DNA from: Rhizobium sp. AC27/96
Lineage (GTDB): Bacteria > Pseudomonadota > Alphaproteobacteria > Rhizobiales > Rhizobiaceae
Direction: 5' to 3'
Length of the DNA: 64,000 nt
NCBI RefSeq assembly: GCF_001692325.1
Contig: NZ_LXKN01000001.1
Coordinates: 372,001 to 436,000 of the forward strand
In this document: positions 16,274 through 24,024 of the stretch, piece by piece
Numbering within the stretch: position 1 is the stretch's first letter
Layout: every line of letters starts with the position of its first letter
Position numbers and translations under genes: made by a program
Notes under the pieces: generated by a model
Database searches by the model: none
What the model was told of the DNA's origin: nothing
What the model saw: the letters and a program-made list of their open reading frames with translations, nothing else

Positions 16274-17122
16274 TTACCGCCGCTTGAACGCCCAACCTTC
16301 CGGCCGCCCCTCGAGCACGGTGACCGTATCGCCGATCTTCACCGAGCCTTCGCCGCGCGGAACGGCGTTCCAGCCGAAGAGCGGGCCGGGAACTCGGCGG
16401 TCGGCGGACATGCGGATACGGCCCATGGCGGGCATCGGGTTCGGCACATCACGTGATCCGGTCGTCTGATCCTGCGTGGTCATGATGCAGCGCGCGCAGG
16501 GCTTGACGAGATCGAGGCGGATGCCGCCGATCTCGATCGCCGCCCAGCGGTCCTCCGGCCATTCCTCATCGATATCGATGACGATATTCGGCCGAAAGCG
16601 CTCCATGCCCACGGCGCCTTCGCCATGGGCGGCGAGATTGGCGTTCAGCGCTTTCAGCGATCCGGTCGTGGTGACGAGGATCTGATATCCATCGGCGAAG
16701 GTGACCGGTGTGTCTTCGCCCGCCCATTCCGGGCTGGCTATGCGCTTGGCAAGCCTGTCAAAGAAAACCATCCGGACCTCGCGCCCCAGCCAGGCCGAGA
16801 GGGCTTTATTGGTCGCGTCGTCGGCGACGGAAGCGCTGACCGGCGATTTCCAGACGACGACATCCATGCGGTTTTCAGGGTGAGGCGGCGGCACGATGAT
16901 ATCGGCTTCTCCCTCCATCTTCAGACGCAGATAGGAGGGGGCCGGCTGGATTTCGATCCGAGCCAGATCCTGCAATTCGCGTTGCGTGAAGAAACGGCCG
17001 GAAGGATCGACCAGCATGGCACGGCGATCTCCGGCGAGCCCAAAGGCGTCGACGGCCGTCGACGGAATGGCGATGCCGCGCGCGCTCTTGAGGGGATAGA
17101 TGAAGAGATCGCTGACCTGCAT
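16274..17122 (-). CDS. MOSC-domain protein (YcbX-like)
   Basis: A 282-residue protein with the N-terminal MOSC beta-barrel (FIYPLKSARGI, AFGLAGDRRAMLVD, FFTQRELQDLARI) and the C-terminal MOSC domain (RFRPNIVIDIDEEWPEDRW). Cysteines 209 and 212 in KPCARCIMTTQD match the position used by MOSC and YcbX/mARC enzymes to hold molybdenum cofactor. The family reduces N-hydroxylated compounds, but the substrate here is unknown. The gene ends convergent with recO. Its start is 9 bases after the stop of the HD-domain gene, so the two probably form an operon. Confidence 0.9.
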   Translation of the reverse strand: MQVSDLFIYPLKSARGIAIPSTAVDAFGLAGDRRAMLVDPSGRFFTQRELQDLARIEIQPAPSYLRLKMEGEADIIVPPPHPENRMDVVVWKSPVSASVADDATNKALSAWLGREVRMVFFDRLAKRIASPEWAGEDTPVTFADGYQILVTTTGSLKALNANLAAHGEGAVGMERFRPNIVIDIDEEWPEDRWAAIEIGGIRLDLVKPCARCIMTTQDQTTGSRDVPNPMPAMGRIRMSADRRVPGPLFGWNAVPRGEGSVKIGDTVTVLEGRPEGWAFKRR

Positions 17123-17131
17123 GATTTGGCC

Positions 17132-17785
17132 TCAGATTTCGTCGATGAACATTGCCAGCACCGTTTTCAGCCGGTCGTGCCTTGCGCCGGCAAATCTTCG
17201 GCCGGTCGCGGTCTGGAACCCATCCGCCAGTTTGAACAGCTTTGTCTCGAAATGGTCAATGGCGAAGCGCTTGTCGTCGAGCGGGCGTTCGGTTGCGAGC
17301 GGGTCGAACGGGTCGTAGAGGCCTGAACCGAGGCGACCGGCAATATAGAAGCAGCGCGCCGCGCCGACCATGCCGATCGCATCCAGCCGGTCGGCATCCT
17401 GCAGGATTTTCGCTTCCAGCGTTTCCGGCGGAAGATTGGCGGAGAAGCTGTGCGTGGTGATCGCATGCGCCGCCGCTGAGATATCGGCATCGGCCCATCC
17501 GAGCTGCTGCAGTATGCCGGAGGCTTTCTCCGCCGCGAGCCGGGATGCCTGCGCGCGAAGCGGCGAATTCTTCTCGACGGCGACACAGTCATGCAACAAT
17601 ACGGCCGCGGCGAGGATGCGGGCATTGCCGCCATCCTCGGCCTGAATGGCCATGGCATTCCTGAAGACGCGCAGGATATGGGCAATATCGTGCGAACCGT
17701 CATCACCATCGGCCGCATGGGGGATGAGATCCGCAGCCAGCGTTTCGAACGGGGCAAAGGCCCGCGCCATCCTGTTGATATCCAT
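17132..17785 (-). CDS. HD-domain phosphohydrolase
   Basis: A 217-residue protein with a metal-dependent HD domain: GSHDIAHILRVFRNA supplies H32, D33 and H36, AVLLHDC is the HD pair at residues 65-66, and ILQDADRLDAIGMVGAAR carries the final Asp. The layout matches the YedJ/YpgQ group of small HD hydrolases acting on nucleotides. Substrate is not deducible. It is upstream of the MOSC gene in a likely two-gene operon and 69 bases downstream of the start of a non-coding gap after the DUF2339 gene. Confidence 0.9.
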   Translation of the reverse strand: MDINRMARAFAPFETLAADLIPHAADGDDGSHDIAHILRVFRNAMAIQAEDGGNARILAAAVLLHDCVAVEKNSPLRAQASRLAAEKASGILQQLGWADADISAAAHAITTHSFSANLPPETLEAKILQDADRLDAIGMVGAARCFYIAGRLGSGLYDPFDPLATERPLDDKRFAIDHFETKLFKLADGFQTATGRRFAGARHDRLKTVLAMFIDEI

Positions 17786-17854
17786 TGTCGCACTCGCTCC
17801 GGAATGATCTGTCGGCAGGGTCTCCGTCCTATCGGGTCAAAGGATTCGCCGCAA

Positions 17855-20629
17855 TCATCCCGCCGTTTTCTTGCGCGTCAGGATCTTCTGATAGAACAGG
17901 CCAATGCCGATCAGCACGGCACCGAGGCCAATGAAGGACAGGGCCCGCAGGAAGCCTTCGAGGTTTGCCATGTCGATCAGGAACGCCTTCAGGACAGCGA
18001 TCGAGACCAGCGCCGCCGAGGCGATGCGCAGGCTGCGTGCCTCAAAGCGGGTGCCAAGCCCGAGGAGGGCAATGCCGATCAGCAGCCAGACGAGCGAATA
18101 GGAATAGAGCTCGCCCTGGATGAAGCCATTCCAGAAGGGAATATATTCTCCCTGCCAGAAGCGGCGAACCGACAAGGTCGCCCAGGCGAAGGCCATCACG
18201 GCTCCGGCGATGGCCAGCATGCCGACATAGGGGAGTGGCCGCCGATTGCGTACGAAGAGCGCCAATCCCCCATAGGCGGCGGCGGGCAGCAGATAACCTA
18301 GCAATAGCAGGTTGAACACCGGGATGCGGCCCGTGCTTTCACCCGTGATGAAGGGGTTCAGTCCCAGCAGATGCGTTGTCAGGATCAGGACGACAGAGAG
18401 GGTACCGAGGGCCATGCTGCCATAGCGGAAGACCGGGCTTGCGGCGCTGAGATCGAGCGCCATCAGCGTCGCGGAGGCGCCGATCGCCAGCAGGGTATAG
18501 ATCGATTGTTCGCCGAGCGTCGGCACGGCGTCATTCAGCACGCCGCCATTCATGGCGTGACGCACCAGGATGGCGATCGTCAGCAAGACGAGGAAGGAAG
18601 CCAATGCCTGTAGCGCACTGCGCAGCCGGATATCCGAGGTGCCGCGCACCATGAAGGCCGCCCAGGCGGCCAGCGCTGCGGGAATGCCGTAGCCTGCCAG
18701 CAACATGTTGAAGACCGGTGTTGTGCCGAGCTCGCCCGGGTCGACGATGGTCGGCTGCCAGGCGATGCGCCCCATGGTGATGATCAAGGCTGCGACCATG
18801 GTCCAGGGGAGGACCGGCCAGTTTCGCACGCGCGCCGCCAGGAGATAGGCAAGGCCGAGGACCGGCAGAAGCATGGTGGGCACGGCATGATGCGCAAGCG
18901 TGTGCAAGGCAAAGACCATGGCGGCGAAGGAGCCGGCAGTAAGGATGTTGGTCGGCAGGTTCAGCCGGTCGCCCGAGCGGCGATATTGCCATTCCGCAAG
19001 CGCGATCAATACGATACCGAGCCCGATGCCGTAGAAGCCATGCGGCCAGTCGAGCATCCAGTTGCCGAAATTGACGAAGCTGATCGTGGCGATCGCCAAG
19101 GGCGTCGCTGCCATGACCAGGCTCCAAAGCGCCGCGAAGGGCTTCTCGCTCTCTGCGAACCGGTTGAGAAAGAAGCCACCGATCAGCACGAAGATGGCGC
19201 CAAGGCCAAGCGCTTCATAAGGCACGATATCCTGCACGGCAACGATCATCGCATCGCTGCCGCTGGGCTCGATGCTGCCGACCCAGTTCGTCAGGACCCC
19301 GAACACGCCGACAACGGCGATGACAGCAGACAGGATTGCCGCCCAGGCCGCAAAGGAGCGGCCGGCACCGAAAGCGGCCACCACTGCGACGATCGCCGCG
19401 AACATGAATGTGGCCTCGACGATGGGATATCCATACTGGAGGCTATAGGTGAGCAGGCAGAGGGATACGACGAGGGCACCGATCGTTGCCGTGAGCGTCA
19501 TGCCAAGCGGCGGTCGGGCAAGGAACATGCCCCAATCACCGCCGCTCGCCGGCTGCTGCGGATCGGCCTCTGTCTTGGTCGCAGTGCCATCCGCCGTGTT
19601 TGCTGACGTCAGGTAGCGTCCGGGCCAGATGAAGATGGTGCCGCCGATCATCACCAGCATGGCAAGCGTAACCGGCGTGAGGTCCACGACCGGGCTATAG
19701 GTAATGTAGAACAATGGCCAAAGGCTGAGCAGCGCATTGGCGAGCGAGGGCGCAATGTGCCAACGGCGCAGCCGAGATGCCAGCAGGGTCACCAGCCAGG
19801 TCAGAACAAGGTAGCCGAACAGGACCCAGGGCCGCGGCGCCGTCGACGCGATCAGGGCAGGGGTGACCATGGAGGCAAGCAGGCCGAGGCCCGCCAGCGC
19901 CTGTCCGTGCAACAGCGACAGCGCGACCGTGGCAAGCGAGATCAACGCAAGCAAAATGAAAGCCGTTGCCGGCCCGATGAAGCCATAAATACCATGTGCC
20001 GCATAGGTCGAGCCGAACAGCGCTACGACACCCGCGGCCGTCAGTACGCCGGGGATCATCGCGTTCTGGAAAGCATTGCCCAGCAAAGGCGCCGAGCGGC
20101 GGCGGATGACTTCGCCAGCTGCGACCAAGATCAGGCCGAAGATCGCTGCAAGCACCAGACGGACGCCCGGGCTCAGCAATCCGCTTTCGATCGAATATTT
20201 GACCATGAAGATGCCGCCGAGCGCGAGCGCGATGCCGCCGACCCACACGGCCCAACGCGCGCCGATCGTGCTTTCCAGGCTCTCTCGCGGCTGCACCGTT
20301 TCCGGCGCGGCGTGGCTCGGACCGCCATCCGTTAATGTGTCGGCAATGTCGCGTGCAGCGATGGAAGGCTCTTCGGTTTCGGCGGTCGCAGGGGCTTCGA
20401 TTGCGGCTTCGTGCGTCGAGGCCTCCTCGTAGCCTGCCGGCAGCTCTGTGGTGGCGGTTCCCGAATCCGTCATCAGGGCCGATTCGCTCGCATCCACGGT
20501 CTGGAGCTTGCCGGCGAGGGCATTCTGCAGCTCCTGAACGCTGCTTTCCAGTCGCTTCATCCGCAGGTTGTATCCGCGCAATACGAAAATACCGACGATC
20601 ACGACGACGAGCGGCAACAGTTCCATCAT
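17855..20629 (-). CDS. Giant DUF2339 integral membrane protein
   Basis: A 924-residue protein starting MMELLPLVVVIVGIFVLRG. One N-terminal membrane helix is followed by a coiled-coil-like segment (RMKRLESSVQELQNALAG) and an acidic linker of about 90 residues. Then come more than twenty predicted membrane spans to the C-terminus, beginning at the conserved ESTIGARWAVWVGGIALALGG. This is the DUF2339 pattern; no transport substrate is known. The start is the first of two tandem ATGs at 20629, with GGGAGAGGAC immediately upstream. A longer reading to 20677 lacks a ribosome-binding site. The KKTAG tail is basic. Confidence 0.9.
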   Translation of the reverse strand: MMELLPLVVVIVGIFVLRGYNLRMKRLESSVQELQNALAGKLQTVDASESALMTDSGTATTELPAGYEEASTHEAAIEAPATAETEEPSIAARDIADTLTDGGPSHAAPETVQPRESLESTIGARWAVWVGGIALALGGIFMVKYSIESGLLSPGVRLVLAAIFGLILVAAGEVIRRRSAPLLGNAFQNAMIPGVLTAAGVVALFGSTYAAHGIYGFIGPATAFILLALISLATVALSLLHGQALAGLGLLASMVTPALIASTAPRPWVLFGYLVLTWLVTLLASRLRRWHIAPSLANALLSLWPLFYITYSPVVDLTPVTLAMLVMIGGTIFIWPGRYLTSANTADGTATKTEADPQQPASGGDWGMFLARPPLGMTLTATIGALVVSLCLLTYSLQYGYPIVEATFMFAAIVAVVAAFGAGRSFAAWAAILSAVIAVVGVFGVLTNWVGSIEPSGSDAMIVAVQDIVPYEALGLGAIFVLIGGFFLNRFAESEKPFAALWSLVMAATPLAIATISFVNFGNWMLDWPHGFYGIGLGIVLIALAEWQYRRSGDRLNLPTNILTAGSFAAMVFALHTLAHHAVPTMLLPVLGLAYLLAARVRNWPVLPWTMVAALIITMGRIAWQPTIVDPGELGTTPVFNMLLAGYGIPAALAAWAAFMVRGTSDIRLRSALQALASFLVLLTIAILVRHAMNGGVLNDAVPTLGEQSIYTLLAIGASATLMALDLSAASPVFRYGSMALGTLSVVLILTTHLLGLNPFITGESTGRIPVFNLLLLGYLLPAAAYGGLALFVRNRRPLPYVGMLAIAGAVMAFAWATLSVRRFWQGEYIPFWNGFIQGELYSYSLVWLLIGIALLGLGTRFEARSLRIASAALVSIAVLKAFLIDMANLEGFLRALSFIGLGAVLIGIGLFYQKILTRKKTAG

Positions 20630-20791
20630 GTCCTCTCCCTGGGCAATCCGCTGCACAATATACCAAACGGGTTGCACGGTAAGGGTAGATAATCAAATTT
20701 GCCTATGATTCCAGTGGATTATGCCGGTAGTCAAGTTGGCGTCACAATGGAGAAATATTAGTTAATTCCGATTTACTACTTGAAAACTATG

Positions 20792-20807
20792 GTTAATGAT
20801 CATTAAC
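20792..20807. promoter_or_regulatory. Perfect 16-bp TTAA dyad upstream of the first EF-hand gene
   Basis: GTTAATGATCATTAAC is a perfect palindrome 113 bases before the start codon. It reads TTAA-N6-TTAAC, close to the CtrA-type pattern TTAA-N7-TTAAC of alphaproteobacteria. A similar dyad precedes the second EF-hand gene at a comparable distance. In both places TTAACA is followed a few bases later by TCTTT. The binding protein is inferred only. Confidence 0.5.
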
Positions 20808-20920
20808 AATTTGTCTTTACCGGCGCGGCGAAGCAGCTTATCAAGAACACATAGTTTAACCCTGAATGTATTGCGTGCAAACGACGTCGCATGAGGCGGC
20901 TCCTTCCACAGGAGGTTTGT

Positions 20921-21259
20921 ATGTCCCATGTTTCTTCCACATCCAACAGCTCTTATCCGTATCGCGGCACGCTATCGCGTCTCGATGCCAATGGTGACGG
21001 CGTCCTTAGCCGTGAGGAGCGCGAAGCCAGCGAACGCCCTGGAATTCTCGAAGAGAATGATGGCGGCAGTGGTAATAATAGCTCCGGCAGTGCCCTGGGC
21101 AGTCTGATGGCCAAGCTCATGCAGCTGCCAAGTGCCGAAACCGCATCCAGCGCCAAGCTGCCGCAATCGAATGTGGCATTCGATATGGACCTGCTGTCGC
21201 CGCTGGATGCCTATAACAGCACCTACGGCCAGTACGATGTCGATAGCATCGCGGCCTGA
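20921..21259 (+). CDS. Small EF-hand protein with YGQYD tail
   Basis: A 112-residue protein with one canonical EF-hand loop at residues 22-33 (DANGDGVLSREE: Asp22, Asn24, Asp26, Ser30, Glu33). A Gly/Asn/Ser-rich linker follows, and the C-terminus carries TYGQYDVDSIAA. There is no signal peptide or membrane segment. The start is fixed by AGGAGGTTTGT before ATG 20921. The C-terminal tail is shared with the EF-hand protein at 22150-22818, so the two are paralogues. Calcium binding is likely; location and partner are unknown. Serine-rich ends without a cleavable leader would fit non-classical or type I secretion, but no export signal can be shown. Confidence 0.85.
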   Translation: MSHVSSTSNSSYPYRGTLSRLDANGDGVLSREEREASERPGILEENDGGSGNNSSGSALGSLMAKLMQLPSAETASSAKLPQSNVAFDMDLLSPLDAYNSTYGQYDVDSIAA

Positions 21260-21408
21260 AATAGCCGATTTCGGCTGATCATGTTGGCGGTCTGCCGGAT
21301 AATGGCGGGCCGCTCTATCTGTTTGATGCAAATTCATTTTCCGGCCCTCGGAACACTCCTGCCTGAAATGCGTTGGGCATTGTCAACGCAACGAGGGAGG
21401 ACCGTTTC

Positions 21409-21918
21409 ATGAAACGGACGATGATGATCGCGGCAATTCTGGCCCTGGCCGCAGCCACGCCGGCGGCTGCGCAAGGCCAGAACACGGCCACAGCAGATTT
21501 TGTCGGCCTTGATGGCAAGCCGGCCGGCCGGGCGACACTGACCGAGGGCAAGGCGGGTGTGCTGATCGAGATGGAAGTCTCGGGCCTGCCGACCAATCGC
21601 TGGGTTGCTTTCCATATTCACGAAAATAGCAATTGCGACCATGCGCACGGATTCGAATCCGCCGGCGGGCATTTCAACCCCACCAAAGCGGACCACGGTT
21701 TCCTTGCGGCAAACGGACCGCATGCGGGCGACATGCCCAATCAGCATGTCGATCAGGACGGCAAACTGCACGCACAGGTGTTCAACGGCATGGTATCGCT
21801 CAATGGTAAAAACGGTATTCGCGGCCGCACGCTGATGATCCATGCTGAGTCGGATGACTATCGCAGCCAGCCTGTTGGAGGCGCCGGCAAGCGCTTGGCA
21901 TGCGCGGTTATTCAATAG
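21409..21918 (+). CDS. sodC: Periplasmic Cu/Zn superoxide dismutase
   Basis: A 169-residue precursor. A signal peptide (MKRTMMIAAILALAAATPAAA) is followed by the SodC fold. Metal and disulphide residues are visible: HIHENSNC (His69, His71, Cys76), GGHFNPTKADHG (His88, His96), the GDMPN loop, HAESDDY, and GKRLACAV with the active-site Arg. It converts superoxide to peroxide in the periplasm. GGGAGGACC precedes ATG 21409; an in-frame ATG at 21373 lacks such a site. It is a single gene between the two EF-hand genes. A perfect 15-bp hairpin follows it. Confidence 0.96.
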   Translation: MKRTMMIAAILALAAATPAAAQGQNTATADFVGLDGKPAGRATLTEGKAGVLIEMEVSGLPTNRWVAFHIHENSNCDHAHGFESAGGHFNPTKADHGFLAANGPHAGDMPNQHVDQDGKLHAQVFNGMVSLNGKNGIRGRTLMIHAESDDYRSQPVGGAGKRLACAVIQ

Positions 21919-21953
21919 CCGGGCCGGCAAGGATGATTCGCTCTTTTGCCTCT

Positions 21954-21992
21954 GCATATGCCTAGCGGGGGTTGTCTCCGCTAGGCATATGC
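21954..21992. terminator. Perfect 15-bp hairpin after sodC
   Basis: The arms GCATATGCCTAGCGG and CCGCTAGGCATATGC are fully complementary with a 9-base loop, 36 bases after the sodC stop. No T-run follows on either strand, so it may be a Rho-assisted terminator, an mRNA 3' stabiliser or a protein-binding dyad. Confidence 0.55.
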
Positions 21993-22027
21993 CCACCGCC
22001 AATATGATTCGATAGCTGTCAATTAGG

Positions 22028-22044
22028 GTTAATAATGAATTAAC
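22028..22044. promoter_or_regulatory. TTAA-N7-TTAAC dyad upstream of the second EF-hand gene
   Basis: GTTAATAATGAATTAAC has half-sites GTTAAT and ATTAAC separated by five bases and fits TTAA-N7-TTAAC exactly. It lies 105 bases before the start codon, close to the 113 bases of the dyad before the related gene at 20921. Confidence 0.5.
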
Positions 22045-22149
22045 ACCTATCTTTGATCGCGTGGCCAAATCGACCTATTCTGCCCTCAGTTGACTAAGCG
22101 TGCCGGGGGGCAGTCGAACACGCCGATGGCGTTTGCTTAGGAGATTTGG

Positions 22150-22818
22150 ATGAGTGGCGTTTCTTCAATTGGAAGCAGCATGACGGCTGCCTCGTACAGT
22201 CCCCTTGATAAGAACCAGGACGGCGTTGTGGATGCCCAAGAATTGCAGGAGGCTGCGCAATCGGGCCTTCTGTCGGCAAGTATCCTCAATGACGAGGATA
22301 GCGACAGCAGCAGCGATCCAAGCGCCACTGATGTCTTCTCCGGCAATCTGGCGTCGATGCTGCTGCAAATGCAACAGGGCAGCGCCGGCCAATCCGGCTC
22401 GTCGACGTCAACCGATGGCTCCTCGGACCAATCGCCCATGGACCAGCTATTTGCAAGCCTCGATAGCAATCAGGATGGCAAGGTCTCGGAGACGGAGTTC
22501 GTTGCGGGCCGACCCAAGGATATGAGCGAAAACGATGCGGAGAACCTGTTCCAGAGCATCGATGCCCAGGGTTCCGGTTCACTGACCAAGGATCAGTTCG
22601 CCGAAGGTCTCGATGCGCTTAAATCCTCGGACGCTTCCGCCGTCGATATGCTGTCATTGGAGCCGGCATCGAGCAGCAGCACCGACACAAACTCGGTAAC
22701 GGCTGCGGAAGATGCCGCGATGGACGCCTTCCTTAGCCAGATGCAAAACCCGACAAGCCTTTATCAGAATACCTATGGTCAATACGACCCTGACCAGACG
22801 AGCAATGTCGCGGCCTGA
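22150..22818 (+). CDS. Larger EF-hand protein with YGQYD tail
   Basis: A 222-residue acidic, Ser/Asp-rich protein. Two good EF-hand loops occur at residues 20-31 (DKNQDGVVDAQE) and 105-116 (DSNQDGKVSETE). A third, degenerate one is at 138-149, where Gln and Ser replace ligands and Gln replaces the final Glu. The tail TYGQYDPDQTSNVAA matches that of the smaller EF-hand protein, separated from the EF-hands by a low-complexity linker. There is no signal peptide. GGAGATTTGG precedes ATG 22150. Calcium binding is likely, and the role is unknown. A strong terminator follows. Confidence 0.87.
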   Translation: MSGVSSIGSSMTAASYSPLDKNQDGVVDAQELQEAAQSGLLSASILNDEDSDSSSDPSATDVFSGNLASMLLQMQQGSAGQSGSSTSTDGSSDQSPMDQLFASLDSNQDGKVSETEFVAGRPKDMSENDAENLFQSIDAQGSGSLTKDQFAEGLDALKSSDASAVDMLSLEPASSSSTDTNSVTAAEDAAMDAFLSQMQNPTSLYQNTYGQYDPDQTSNVAA

Positions 22819-22849
22819 TCGGCAGACAATGGATTTGTCATGAGACTTG

Positions 22850-22881
22850 CGGAGGCTGAACAAACGCAGCCTCCGTTTTTT
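22850..22881 (+). terminator. Intrinsic terminator of the larger EF-hand gene
   Basis: The stem CGGAGGCT / AGCCTCCG has a 10-base loop and is followed directly by six T residues. It separates this gene from the convergent phosphatase operon. Confidence 0.88.
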
Positions 22882-22894
22882 GAACTATCGCTCG

Positions 22895-23410
22895 CTACCC
22901 CAATGGCAGCACGAATGGCGCATTGCCGTCGGCATCGGCACCGCGGCCGATCTCCTTGACCGCAGCCACCAGACGACCGTCTCGATCCAGCATCTTGTCG
23001 CCGATCGCGATCAGCCGTGTATTCGGTGTGGCGAAAGGGGAGGCCAAACGCAGGCGACGGGCAAGCGCCAGATCATCCTGCTCCGGCTGGACAGCGAGAG
23101 CAGCGATCAACGCTGCGGCGGGCGATCGTGAAACACCCATCCAGCAATGGATCAGCAAGGGCGACGTCCGGTCCCATTCCATCGCAAAATCGATGATCGC
23201 ACGAACATGCGCCTCCTGCGGAGCCACGAGATCACCCGTGCCCGCGAAGCTGATATCGTTCATGTTGAGCAGCAGATGGCGATCCGCCCTGATGACGGCA
23301 GGCCGATGAAAGGTCTGCTCCTTGGCTATCAGGCTGATCATCTCGCGGGCCTTGTGGCGAACGGCCATTTCGGCGATGCGCGCCAGAGGTGACACGACAA
23401 TCGTGGTCAC
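22895..23410 (-). CDS. Tyrosine/dual-specificity phosphatase-like protein
   Basis: A 171-residue protein with the P-loop HCWMGVSRSPAAAL, in which Cys89 and Arg95 form C-x5-R. An upstream LLNMNDIS segment is a possible general-acid loop (Asp52). Family members remove phosphate from phosphotyrosine or other small phosphates. The start is GTG at 23410, overlapping the stop of the preceding gene (GTGA), so translation is probably coupled. Longer upstream readings run through that gene in another frame and were rejected. It is last of three overlapping genes. Confidence 0.85.
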   Translation of the reverse strand: MTTIVVSPLARIAEMAVRHKAREMISLIAKEQTFHRPAVIRADRHLLLNMNDISFAGTGDLVAPQEAHVRAIIDFAMEWDRTSPLLIHCWMGVSRSPAAALIAALAVQPEQDDLALARRLRLASPFATPNTRLIAIGDKMLDRDGRLVAAVKEIGRGADADGNAPFVLPLG

Positions 23411-24024
23411 GCTTCCGTCCTTATCGCCGCGCGGTCGGCCTCGATCTCCTCGAAGCGCTGCAGGAACAGCCGCTGCGCCTCGATTGCCGGCATGGGCTCG
23501 ATCGGTAGCATCTCGCGGGTAATGTCGCGGGGCTGACCGAAGAACTTGCGCGCTTCCTCCGGCGTGAAGCCGGTAAGCAGCGTCGCTTCGAAATAGGCCG
23601 AGACCGTATCTGCCTTCTTGATCTTTTCCTTCAGCTGCGGCGCGCAATGCGGCGGCAGGGCAAAGCGTCGATAGATCGCCGCCTCAAGCCGTTTTTCCAC
23701 TTCCTTGTAGTCGCCGCCAACAACGGATTTGAACGGCGAGATCATGTCGCCGATGACATATTCCGGTGCGTCATGCAGCAGCGCGGCCAGCAGCTCGTCC
23801 GGCGTTGCCGGATTGAGATGGCGAAAGATCGCTTCGACGACCAGACTGTGCTGCGCGACGGAGAAGGCGTGGTCGCCGGAGGTTTGGCCGTTCCAGCGCG
23901 CGACGCGGGCAAGCCCGTGGGCAATATCGCTGATCTCGACATCAAGAGGCGAGGGATCAAGCAGATCGAGCCGACGCCCGGAGAGCATGCGCTGCCAGGC
24001 GCGCGGAGCCTTGCCGGATGTCAT
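23407..24024 (-). CDS. HD-domain hydrolase, YfbR/YGK1 type
   Basis: A 205-residue protein with HD-domain residues H59 (VAQHSL), H84-D85 (ALLHDAPEYVIGD) and D139 (KKADTVSAYFEA). The LLHDAPEYVIGDM run is typical of the YfbR-like 5'-deoxynucleotidase group. Deoxynucleotide monophosphate hydrolysis is the family activity; it has not been shown for this protein. It overlaps ygfZ by four bases upstream (ATGA) and the phosphatase by four downstream, in a tightly coupled operon. Confidence 0.88.
   Translation of the reverse strand: MTSGKAPRAWQRMLSGRRLDLLDPSPLDVEISDIAHGLARVARWNGQTSGDHAFSVAQHSLVVEAIFRHLNPATPDELLAALLHDAPEYVIGDMISPFKSVVGGDYKEVEKRLEAAIYRRFALPPHCAPQLKEKIKKADTVSAYFEATLLTGFTPEEARKFFGQPRDITREMLPIEPMPAIEAQRLFLQRFEEIEADRAAIRTEA

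Noticed and set aside
21640..21665. A GATTCGAATCC string resembling a tRNA T-arm
   Set aside because: It lies inside sodC, encoding the HGFESAGG region, and no other tRNA arms surround it.
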